From contig CM073551.1 in the NCBI GenBank assembly GCA_037074615.1, positions 16,243,750 to 16,307,749 of the forward strand: a stretch of 64,000 nucleotides of DNA, given 5' to 3'. A program made the translations under genes and the position numbers. Shown here in pieces: positions 24,838-35,100 of the stretch; the first letter of the stretch is position 1, and each line of letters begins with the position of its first letter. Source of the stretch: Leucaena leucocephala. Its lineage: Eukaryota > Streptophyta > Magnoliopsida > Fabales > Fabaceae. A model generated the notes under the pieces. It had not been told where the DNA came from. It ran no database searches and saw nothing but the letters and a program-made list of their open reading frames with translations.

Positions 24838-25205
24838 GGTCGCGACTAAAGTGGTTTATGTCGCGACGGGTAGCCTCAATGAGAGGTTTAGGCGTGACGC
24901 TTAAGTTTATAGGTCGCGACGGTTATTCACAGAAAGATTTGGTTGCGATGTGAAGAGACATAAGTCGCGACTAGAAAATATACTGGTCGCGACGGTAGAG
25001 GAGTTGAGTCGCGACGTAGAAAGGTTAAGGTCGCGACGACATAAGATTTAGGTCGCGACTAGAAGACAGAAAATGTTAAGGACGCGACGTCTGAAGCTGT
25101 AGGTCACGACTAAAGAATAGAAATGATAAGTCGTGAGGAGTTAAGGGTAATGAAGAATCATAGAGGCTATGAATAGCGATTACCCAATACTCATATCGCG
25201 ACGGA
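24838..25205. repeat. Second GTCGCGAC array in the element's leader
   Basis: Another dozen or so GTCGCGAC or single-change copies (GTCACGAC, GGCGTGACG, GTCGTGAGG) occur with 20-35-bp spacing just inside the primer site. It is related to the LTR array but not a copy of it, since the spacers differ. Confidence 0.85.
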
Positions 25206-27019
25206 ATGACAGAGATGTCCTGGTATGACATTAAAAGATTCAGATCGGGACTATTATGGGTTTAGAAGAGCCCGTGGAGATAAAGCTCCTAGATGGAATA
25301 AGAGGTGTTCATGTTTCATTGTAAAGGAAAAGACAGGTGAACACAAAGCATGAACATAGAGCTTGAGTGGAGAAGTCATGCATAGAGGAAGTTGGCAACT
25401 CCAATAAGCAAGTCATCCTTGCTAGGTAGGATAGATCACAAAGGATGATAATGTTAAGATGAGCTAGCTAGATGAGATAGCTAGAATGAGACAGATCCTC
25501 CATGTGATTACGAAGAGTAGATCTACATGGTAAAAGTCTTATTCAACCTAGTTGAATAAAAGACCTGAGAGCTAGAATGGGATAGCTAGTATGAAGTTTG
25601 CCTCGGAGTAATCCTAGGGCATAGCCTAAAGGCTAGAGAAGTGATGATGTTTTGATATGGCCTAAGGCTAAGGCTAAGGACGTGATGGTTAATAGGTAAA
25701 GAGTTAAAATTCCCTAAGCAGAGGGATTCCATCACAGAGATCTAGGGTAGAGTACCCTAAAGAATAGAAATAATAGTAAAAGATAATGAATGAGATCTAG
25801 GCGACTGAAGTTCGCTAGGATTAAGAGAAAGATGCGTTTTCAGGTGTTTAAGGGCTGTGGCTCGTGTGTCTGGAAAACAAAACCGTGACCTCATGTGGGC
25901 ACCAAGCCTGCCTAAGGGGAAGCGGATAATATCTTTATAAAGGGGTTCTAGGCTGTTACAGTAAAGGCCGATAAGGAACCACAGTCTGGTCAAGAATAGA
26001 CTGAGACTGATAGATAGACAAAAGGAGAAATGAGATAGTAGAAGGTAGCCACAGATTACGGGATACAGTGACTCCCCTATGTAAGAAAGAGTGATGAAGG
26101 GTTGAGTCTGTACCTTAATAAGAGGGTAGCATGGCAGCCTGAGATAGACAGATGTTTCAGGATGACTGACCAAGATATGATAGGCCATATGATAAATAAA
26201 ATATGCCTTGAGGTTTAGTTAGTCTGATGGATGGTTGAGCAAAGTATGATGATAATATGGCTTATGATGCCATAAGTTATGATAGTTGCATCTCCTTGCA
26301 ATTGTCATATGATGACATGCATGTTAGAGTATGCCATGATGAATGAATACTCCCTTTTACAGTGCATGAAGGGTAGAGTATATATGAGATGAGAAAGTAT
26401 GTTGCTCCCATACCATATGACATGTAATGAGATATGTATTGAGGATGATAGATAGTCTCAGTTCATGGGACAATAAGTTATGATATTCAGATATGTTTGA
26501 GGATACTCAGGTAATTCTGCAGACTTGTGAATACAGTACTCAGAGCCATTTCTGTTGAAAGGAATGGTAGACAGAAAGAAAGCGGATAAGAGTAAAGAGA
26601 TTGTTTCTAGATCACTCTTCAGATAAGAGTGGGATCTGAAACAGATGGCTCTCAGATAGAGCTAGATTCAGATGAGTATAGATCACTCTTCAGATAAGAG
26701 TTGGATCTGATACAGGATGCTCGCAGTTGGAGCATAGTTCAAATGGTTCACAGTTAGAGCACAGATGAGTTATGATGAGGCCATAGCAGTAGGATGCAAT
26801 GGCAGGTGGTTAGACCATGATGGCACAAGCCAATGGTAAGCCACAGTAAAGTAAAAAAAGATGAGAAGGAACTCCTGAGTAAGAGAGGAAGTAAGTAAAG
26901 TCTGGGTAAATGATGTGAGGCTATAAAATTTTTATGGAGTTATCAACAGGTGGAAGCAGTTAACCTTATAACTTAGTCTGTTGGTTTAAGATCTTCAGGA
27001 GATATACAGTACAACAGAA

Positions 27020-27165
27020 TCGCAGTTAGATTCTGGAGGGTCACAGTTAGATCCTAGCATGGCTCTAGGGTCGCAGTTAGATCCTAACAGATCCAGAGTC
27101 ACAGTTAGATTCTGAAGAGGCTGACGGTTGATCGCAGTTAGATCCCGAGGTCGCAGTTAGACCTA
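27020..27165. repeat. Short direct repeats cgcagttagatcct in the LTR element interior
   Basis: At least six copies of (t)cgcagttagat(c/t)c(t) at 15-35-bp intervals are interspersed with gg-gtca linkers. It is part of the non-coding interior. Confidence 0.75.
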
Positions 27166-28412
27166 GCCTAAGGAAAGTAATGAGCCATGAGACATGAGTA
27201 CGATGTAGTATCTCTTTGGGAAGATGAATGCCAAAGACGAAGTTAAGGTAAGGAAGTTTCACTAGTTGATAACCTGACCCAGAGAAATTGTTTTATAATG
27301 ATTTTCCTCAGGTAGCCTCTAGTCTACAGACTGAACTTAGCTTTCCCTTAAACGAAGATGGAGTCCAAGTTTAAATCTGAGTACTGAGATTCAAGGTTTT
27401 GTAGAAGTATGCCTGAGAAGCAGAGAAGAGAATCCACTGTGTAATGAGAAGCAGAGAAGAGAATCCTCTGTGTAATAAGAAGCAGAGAAGAAAATCCTCA
27501 ATGTAATAAGAATAGAAAAGTATGAGTAGATAAAGATTACCCAGATGAGGGGTAAAGAGATTAAAAGGCTAGAGAAGACCTAGAGAAGAGGGTCTAAGGC
27601 AAGGCTGAGATAGAACGCAGTTCTATGAAAAAGAGAAAGCCAGTCTTATGTTAGTCTTGTGATAAGACAAGATAAGTTATGAAAGGGTGAAATATACCAT
27701 GAGATAGCTAGAGTGGGCTAGATATGCCATGATAACGTATCAAAGGCATGTAATGAGATACACGGTAGTAAACGTGTAATATGACACGCACCTAGAGATG
27801 TGCATTGTATGAACAGACAGAGAGGCTCCCTGTTTGGTAGGAATCAGATGTTTGAATGTTATGCTATGAAAGAGAATAGAAAATGAGAGCTTTCACTCTT
27901 TGCATGAGATGTTAGGCTTAATGTTATGCTAAAACTATGCAAGCTCCGAGTGTTAGAGCTGTGCCTAGTTAGAACAGGAATGCTTAAGCTCCGATGTTAG
28001 AGCTTTGCATTCATAAGCAGGTATGCAGTCCTGCAGTATGTTGGCCAAGCATTATGCATGTTAGAGTAGGTGCTTTTGTTTAGCAGCAAAGTAAAGAAAG
28101 AATAGCTGCGTAAGTCCTCTCTCTGTATGAAGTTAAGTGCAAAGAAAGATGAAATGCTACAAGTATGATGAGTAGTTAGAAGAAATTCCCGAATACAGTA
28201 ATATTCGAGAGAATTTCATATGAAAGAAATGGACACTACTCATAAGTGCAGTAAGTGGTCCATAAGAGGAAAGTAGATTTCAACTCTGATTGGATTAACC
28301 CAGAGAAAGAAAGGCATGTTACGAAGAGATGTACAGTTATGATGCGTACTTTGCCAGATGTTAAGTTAATTTGGCTATGGTACTGATTAAATTTCGAGGA
28401 CGAAATTTATTT

Positions 28413-28427
28413 AAAGGGGAGGAGAAA
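28413..28427 (+). promoter_or_regulatory. Polypurine tract
   Basis: AAAGGGGAGGAGAAA lies immediately before the 3' LTR and serves as the plus-strand primer site in reverse transcription. The preceding ATTTCGAGGACGAAATTTAT is typical of plant gypsy elements of the Tekay type. Confidence 0.88.
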
Positions 28428-30431
28428 TGTAACATCCCAATTTTCAGGCCTTCAGACACGGAAATAGCCTAAGATTGAGAGGCTACCAGACCCCTTTTGA
28501 GCAGAAGTCCCAGAGACATAAGAGAGTTTTTAGGGACTAAGCTGCGAGTAAGTAAAGGTACGGGAACTTATGTGCAAACAGTGGAAGTCCCAAGGGGTAG
28601 AATGGCCATTTGGGGTGATGTAAATGATAAAGGTTACGAGCTGATCATTTAGGTCGCGACTAGAGTAAATCATGGTCGCGACTAGTGGTTTCAGAAAGAG
28701 CTATACGCGACAAGAAAGCATTATGGTCGCGACGTAAAAGAAGTATGGTCGCGACTAGAAAGCAGTGATATCGCGACTAATAATGACAGAAAGGTTTAGA
28801 CGCGACTGAATGTGTGTGTGTCGCGACTAATAGGTGAAATGGGCTGGTTGCGACTAGAAAATGTTATGGTCGCGACTAGATTGTGTTATGGTCGCGACGA
28901 AAGAATGTTGTGGTCGCGACTAATGTACACAGAATTGTAAGGTCGCGACAAGATGATGTTGAGGTCGCGACTAGTGACTAAAGTGGCGCTAAGCGTATGG
29001 GCCAAGAGTGGTGAAGGTCCAAGAGAGATAGTTACCCGGTTGGAGATAGACCGGAGGCAGGATATCAGTTACAGGAAAGGTTATCTGGAAACCATGAAGT
29101 AAACTGATAAGGTATACTCATGGGTCCCACAAGATGCCACATGGCATTAAAGTAATGATTCAGTAAAGTAAAGATACTCGGTTGGCGTGATAACCGAGGA
29201 GGCACGTAAATCGAGGAGGTGATCAGATAAGTCTGGGACTTATCTGGGTGGCGTTGGGAAGCGTGCAAGGTCTCTTCCAGTTGCCACATGGCATTAGTCT
29301 GCAGAAAGCAGATAAAGCTGAGGGCACGCATTACGAGGCAGGAGACTGGACCGGTGAGTCAGCATGGTGAGTCAGCATGCTGAGGTGTCCCGGGAATTCA
29401 AGCATGTGAAAAATGAGGCGCTGAGTCAGCATGGTGAGTTGGCATGATGATGCAGTAAAGGAGAAATTAAAGAAAATAGGAAAATCCAGGAAAAACCAGG
29501 ACCGCAGGATCAAAGTTCATGGTATTTACGGATATGCCATTGGGGAACCTTATAAATACCCCCTCCCCTCATTCCATTCTTGCATCACGCATGGAGAGGA
29601 GAATGAGAGAGAAAGAAGAGAGGGAAAGGGAAGGGAAGGAAGAGAGAAAGGAGAAAGGAAGAAAGGAAGTTCTGGCGGAGTTGGAAGCAGAATAGAGATA
29701 GTAGGGTTCTGCTGAGCTAGCCAGGTAGTAACTAATCCTAACTTCTATGTAATGGCTTTGTGATTTGATGTGCTATTGTTTGGTTGGATTGTTGTCTTAT
29801 ATGTTATGTCTGAAGCTCTGCTGTAATGCTATGATCATATGTTATTAAGCATGGAAGCACGCAGCATACTTATCTGTACACAATCACAAGCAAGCACTGT
29901 CACTCTGCATTACATATATTGTTATGATTGTTGCTACTGAGATTCCCCCGAATCTCATCCCCCTCCATAACCCATTACAGGGAGGTTATGCTGAAGTGGA
30001 TTTAGAGAATCCTAAGAGACGCCGTTATGCTGCCGGAGTAAAGACTGAACATCAGTATATGATAAGTACTGTGTACGTAGTGCTGTCTAAGGAGGCTAGA
30101 AGTGAGTGGACCTAGCCGGTTCATCTAGTCTTTCCTGGGTACTACGTAGAATGGTAGTTCTCATGAGGGAATTACCGAATCAGTACGGTTCAGTTCTTTG
30201 TACAGCTGAAGCGTAGCGGTTATGCTGCCGAAGTTTAGGCAGAACGAGATGTAATAGAGATATGAGGATTATGTATATGTCTTGTTGTATATGCCATATT
30301 GTATGACATTTTATGATTCAATGATAAATAATGTTTGGCATATTCAAATTTTGGATTATGAAGCTAACGCATAATAAAGCTAATATTGCTTCCGCTAGTG
30401 TACTCTGAGGGCTGTAAGGGAGGATGTTTCA
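28428..30431 (+). repeat. 3' LTR of the young LTR retrotransposon
   Basis: Same length as the 5' LTR and collinear with it at an offset of 5731, with no indels. Three substitutions were noticed. Its TATA box is at 29552. It ends TTTCA at 30431, followed by the target duplication CCTTT. Confidence 0.93.
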
Positions 30432-31530
30432 CCTTTCTTTTCCAAAGCTTTCCAAAGCACCTCCCTTGGCACTCGATCATACGTTTTTTCTAAGTCAATG
30501 AAGACCATATGGAAGTCTCTTCTTTTGGTCTGGTACCTTTCCATTAACCCCTTAATAAATGAATCACCTCTATTGTAGACATACCCGGCATAAAACCACA
30601 CTGATTCTCAGTAATATCAGTCTCTAATCTCAACCTGTGTTCAATTATCTTTTTCCACAACTTCATAGTGTGACTCATAAGCTTATCCATTTATAATTTG
30701 CACAATTTGAATATCCCTTTTATTTTTATAAATAGGAACTAAAGTACTTTTTCTTCAATCATCGGGCATTTTCTTAGAACTTAAGATCATATTAAATTGT
30801 TTAGCAAGCCACACAACTCCCACTTCGTCTAAACACTTCCAAACTTCAATAGAAATACCATCAGGTCCAACAGCTTTACTATTTTCCATTTTCTTAAGCG
30901 CCTCTTTAGCCTCTCCAACACGGATCCTACGGTAACATGTGTTAAATCCCCTAGGTCATAACTCGACCCTCCTCCCTCGTCATTAAACAATTTATAAAAA
31001 TAGGTCTCCCACCGTTCTTTAATATCACCATCTGCAACCAAAACCTTGCCTTCTACATTCTTAATACATCATACTTGATCCAAATTTCTCGATTTTTTTT
31101 CCCTGTCTCTTGCAATCTTATAAATTTTTCGTTCTCCCGACTTTGTCCCTAACTCCTTATAAAATTCCTCAAAAGTTTTAAAACGAGCTGCACTCACCGC
31201 CTTCTTAGTTTCCTTCTTAGCTAAACGATACTTTTCCCAATTTTCAGTATTATTACATAAGTGTATAGCTTTGAAACAGTCTCTCTTGTTCTTAACTTTC
31301 TCTTGTACGTCCTCGTTCCACTACCAAGTCTCCTTATCTCGTCGATCAAAACCTTTAGATTCTCCCAAAATTACTTTAGCAACTGTTTGGACCTTCTCAA
31401 GCATTTCCTTCCACATGATATTAGCATTTTGTTGCGCCTCCCAAACCCCTTCTTTTAACATAGTTCTTTTAAAAGTTTCCCTCTTCTCCCCCTTTAATTG
31501 CCACCACTTGACTCTTGTGTTTAAAACATG

Positions 31531-32427
31531 TTAGCATTTTTCCTTCCTACACTTAATATGCACGTCAAGGACCATTAACCTATGATAGGTTGTCACTCCG
31601 TCCCTTAGAATCACTTTATAATTTGTACAAAGTCTTCTGTCATGACTCCTTACCCAAAAGAAATCAATCTGTGACCTGTGGACCCCACTCTTGTATGTGA
31701 TCAAGTGCTCCTCCCGCTTCTTAAAGCATGTGTTGACAATCTTAAGATTGTAAGTTAAGGAAAACTCAATGATAGATTGTCCTTCATTATTGATCTCTCC
31801 AAAACCAAAAACACCATGAGCCCCTGCATATTGTCTTGCCTCCTTACCAACATGACCATTAAGGTCCCCACCAATAAAAATCTTCTTAGTAAGTGGTATG
31901 CTCTGAATCAGCCCCTCCAAATCTTCCCAAAACTTTTCCTTAAGATGTGCTTCTGTTCCCACTTGAGGTGCATAAGCACTAATAACGTGGATTGTATCCC
32001 TTCCAACAATTATTCTTAAAGCTATAATTCTATCATCAATCCTTTTAACATCCATCACATTCGTCTTTCACTTTTTATCCACAATGATACCAACACCATT
32101 CCTCGTACCTATTTTATCTGTGTACCAAAATTTGAACTCATTAATTTCTCGAGATTTTTCTCCAACCCATTTAGTTTCCTGAAGGCACAAGATGTTAATC
32201 TTTCGCTTTACCATTACGCCCACCACCTCCCACACTTTTTCGTTCATAGTTCCAATATTCCAAGTGCCAAATATGATATTTCTCTCTTGAACTAGCTTCT
32301 TTAGCCGCCTCCGTCCGTAAGAGAGCGGTAGCCCTTGCTCATTTAACACTATATCCGGGCGACGATATTGCAGCCTTAGCTCACTTCTCACTATACTCGA
32401 GCCATACAGCGCGTTACTTATGGGCAA
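31531..32427 (-). pseudogene. LINE endonuclease domain (AP-endonuclease type), frameshifted
   Basis: Two adjacent minus-strand open stretches, 32427-32068 and 32058-31531, together give the endonuclease/exonuclease/phosphatase fold. Readable blocks are FGTWNIGTMNEKVWEV and LCLQETKWVGEK in the first, and VISAYAPQVG, FIGGDLNGHVGK, SQIDFFWVRSHDRR and DGVTTYHRLMVLDV in the second. The conserved Asn-Gly pair of GDLNGH and the His of TYHR are visible. This domain nicks target DNA to prime reverse transcription. A break between 32068 and 32058 separates the halves, so the protein is not made whole. Confidence 0.85.
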
Positions 32428-32841
32428 CGACCTAGTATTAGCGCACTTCTTCGTATGTCCATGTTAATAAGATTCGACAAGTTTTATATTGGCTATCAGG
32501 GCCTAACACAACCCTTCTCCTTTACCCGGACTTGGGACCGGCTACATGCATAGGCGGAGTTAGCTGCTAATGAAAAATAAATAAATTTAATCATTTGTTA
32601 GAACTCTTATTTTCTTTAAAACTAAATCATAGATCTCGGTGCCAAAAGCCACAATGTTTACGAGTGTCTGGCTGTCATTAGTCTTTATATATATATTATT
32701 GACTGTAGTACCCAAGAGGTGTAAAAAGGGTATTTGGGAATTTTTGTATGACATAAGGAAACCCTATAAAACAATAAGAATGAGAAAAATGGTCAGCAAA
32801 TTTAATAACCTAGTTGAGAAAGAGATGGAATACAAGAGATA

Positions 32842-33387
32842 TATTAGAAATATTGTAAATACAGTAAAATAGTATATTAAAGAAAGAAACGTCTTTTTGA
32901 TATAACTCTTATGTCTTGGGATCTAAAAGGCATGTCTTGTACTCTTCCACAGCCTATAAAATAAGTTTTTTGATGAAAAAAAATAATAGAGAATGATACA
33001 TCAATTTTTTTTAGTTTACTTTCATCTTCCATTAGTTCTGACACTACGGATCCCTATAGAAGGGACTCGTTTAATCTTAAGGAGTACTGCTTCCTGATTT
33101 TATTGAAGGGTTGTAAAATAATTTTTAAGGACAATATCCTCATACGTGACTTAAATCAATTATTTTATTATTTTATAGATTCTACCAAAAAATTGAAGAG
33201 TTATTTCCTGCAAATTTTGTGAGGGCATCATAATGGATTCTCATTAAGACCAAAATGATTTCTAACTGTTTGCTGTGATAATTAGAACCCACGTGGGCAC
33301 GGTGATTAATTTAACTTCTCTCAATTTATCTCTTATATTTTGGTTGCTTCTCCAAATATTCTGATTATCTGTTAATTTCATCTATCT

Positions 33388-33418
<31 letters not shown>

Positions 33419-35100
33419 TACCGAGATTTCACTCTCTTTTGTTTTCCATTTTTCCTTTGGTTTCTTGGATTTGAAATTTTTAGTGGGGCGATCACTGAGA
33501 AAATAAATTGGGGAACAAGCCAGAGAAACCCTTGCTTGCTATTGTCTTGTCGGTTTTAAGTGGCTATTTACAGTTGTTAGCCTTTTGTGAAACCAGATTC
33601 GCGCCGAATGAAATCAAGGTATGTTAACAGATATTATTACATTTATTACATGCCTGTTGGTAAATTTATTTCACGGGAGGTTTTTTTGGTTTTATGGGTT
33701 CATATGGATTTGAATTGACAAAATATTATATTAAAGTTTGTATATTCAGCTAGTTGAATAATGTCTTGATTAATTTGATAGTTATGTCTATCGACATGCA
33801 AATGTTAATAATTATGTCTTTATTTGAAAACATTCTAATTTAATTAGAATGGGAGGGGATTATATATATGATGAAATTCTAATTTAATCAGAAGGTACTT
33901 TATTGTGATTAAAAATTAATTAAGTAAATACTTTATTATTTGTTACTGAGAGCAAATATTGTGAATAATCTAATGTCTGTGTTGCTTGAAACAAGCATTT
34001 TCAAGATATAAAAATTTAATCATTTATCTAGTGGAGAGATAAATATGTTTTAATTTTTATTATTGGTGTGTATATTTATCTCAGTATAAATATACATGAT
34101 TATTGTGAATATATATTGAATTTTTAACGTGGATAACATATTATTTATAATATTTTGTTTGCTTCAAATTTAATTTGAAAGCATGGGGAAGTTGAATATG
34201 ATTTTGGGTGTTGAATGTTGGTACTGTTGTATCAAAATATGTTGATGTTTAAATTTTATTTTTTAAAGAAAATATAATCTGTGGTAAATTCCTGTTGTAT
34301 TAAACAAAATATATAGATGTTAACTGAATTTTAGTTCCAGGAGTGGTGATTTTCTTTTGTTGTGGCAAAAATAAAATATAATGTGAATAAGATTTTATTA
34401 CTCTAGAGATGACTAGAATTGGAGCCTAAATTGTTGAAAACTTCTTAAAAAATAGTTTTTGCATAGAGAACAGTGATGTAAATGGACATCGTTTGAGATA
34501 CTATGCGAATAAATGCTTAAAAATTGTCAAGTTATCTCATTCGATTTTTTAAGATAAAAAATAAATCTATTAAGGTTCAATAAAAATAAGTTGTTTGTTA
34601 GTTCTATTGATACTAAAACATATTACTGGTCACTTCCAATAATGCAAATACACTGAAAAAAAATCAAGTATATGAATGAGTAGTGAGGCCGCTCTTATGA
34701 GATTGTGACAATTTCTAGAGTATTCGTTAAACACTAAGACACACGTATGGCATTTTAATGTGCAAAACCGTTCCTTAATAGCAGAAATATAGGGTATAAT
34801 CTAACTCTTAAAGAGTTATATCGGTCTAGGTCTAGTTTTAAATCTATAGGACCACAAGATATAATGGTTATATCCATATGCATAACTTAATAAGTGGTGC
34901 TTTCTTTGACAGATGGGGGATTGTTAGAAATATTATAAATATTATGAAATTGTGTATAAAAAAAAGAAGTGTCATTTTAACATGATTCTTAAGTCTTGAG
35001 GATATATGCTTTAAAGATATGTCTCGCGCTCTTCCAGTATATAAAAAGGGCTTCTTGATAAAGAAGAATAATAGATAATGATCCAATAATACATACACAG
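32842..35100 (+). mobile_element. Old element with short Copia-like LTRs
   Basis: Two related segments, about 32842-33010 and 34922-35100, share the plan TGTTAGAAATATT-AAATA ... CATGTCT(T/C)G(T/C)(A/G)CTCTTCCA ... TATAAAA ... AATAGA(G/T)AATGAT. The right copy is preceded by the purine-rich CAGATGGGGGAT, typical before a Copia 3' LTR. The 1.9 kb between them has no recognisable gag-pol, so it would be a non-autonomous or gutted element. Divergence of the two copies suggests great age, and the exact LTR limits and target duplication are uncertain. A (TA)n run lies at 33389-33414. Confidence 0.5.

Larger units (their letters stand above)
24716..28412. other. Non-coding internal region of the young LTR element
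   Basis: No gag, protease, reverse transcriptase or integrase motif is seen in any frame. It holds several short tandem families: agctagaatgagatagctag-like units (25465-25590), cttcagataagagt...ggatctga (26615-26730), cgcagttagat(c/t)ct (27020-27165, at least six copies) and gagaagcagagaagagaatcc (27415-27500, three copies). The longest open frame (25757-26188, minus) looks like chance. Confidence 0.7.
22697..30431 (+). mobile_element. Young non-coding LTR retrotransposon (LARD-like, Ty3/gypsy-type ends)
   Basis: Two LTRs of exactly 2004 bp (22697-24700 and 28428-30431) begin TGTAACATCCC and end GGATGTTTCA. They are flanked by CCTTT (22692-22696 and 30432-30436). A tRNA-Met type primer site follows the first LTR and a purine tract precedes the second. 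By eye I found only three differences between the LTRs (22905/28636, 23714/29445, 23950/29681). The 3.7-kb internal region has no gag or pol frame, so the element must have moved with proteins from elsewhere. The wording around the purine tract (ATTTCGAGGACGAAATTTAT) is like Tekay/Del chromoviruses, a likely helper family (inference). Confidence 0.93.
22257..31041 (-). pseudogene. LINE reverse transcriptase, split by the LTR element
   Basis: The N-terminal part lies right of the insertion: 31041-30829 (a weak linker region) and 30601-30437 (HMVFIDLEKTYDRVPREVLW, an RT motif). The remainder lies left of it, 22691-22257, with YLHQGSSLSPYLFNLVVDVL, the catalytic block CMLFADDIVLVAESRE (Ala-Asp-Asp) and KGFHLSRSKTEYMHY. 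This wording is that of plant RTE-clade reverse transcriptases. The catalytic Asp pair is intact, but the frame is broken in several places and the LTR element separates the fingers from the palm. It is a pseudogene. Confidence 0.88.
21690..32559 (-). mobile_element. RTE-type LINE, full length but broken, split by an LTR retrotransposon
   Basis: The element reads on the minus strand from 32559 to 21690. It is bounded by a duplication of about 20 bp, ttagctgctaatgaaaaata, at 21670-21689 and 32560-32579. Its 3' end is a short run of TTG repeats, as in RTE elements, not a poly-A tail. The 5' part encodes an AP-type endonuclease and the 3' part a reverse transcriptase. Removing the inserted LTR element (22697-30431 plus one CCTTT) leaves about 3.1 kb, a normal full-length size for plant RTE. 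Several frameshifts and stops make it inactive. Confidence 0.9.

Noticed and set aside
25757..26188. 143-codon minus-strand open frame inside the LTR retrotransposon
   Set aside because: Low-complexity hydrophobic translation with no domain, antisense to the element. Probably chance.
33420..33622. Leader exon with donor ATCAAG|GTATGT
   Set aside because: It lies inside the presumed Copia-like element and no coding exon follows, so it is not listed as a gene.
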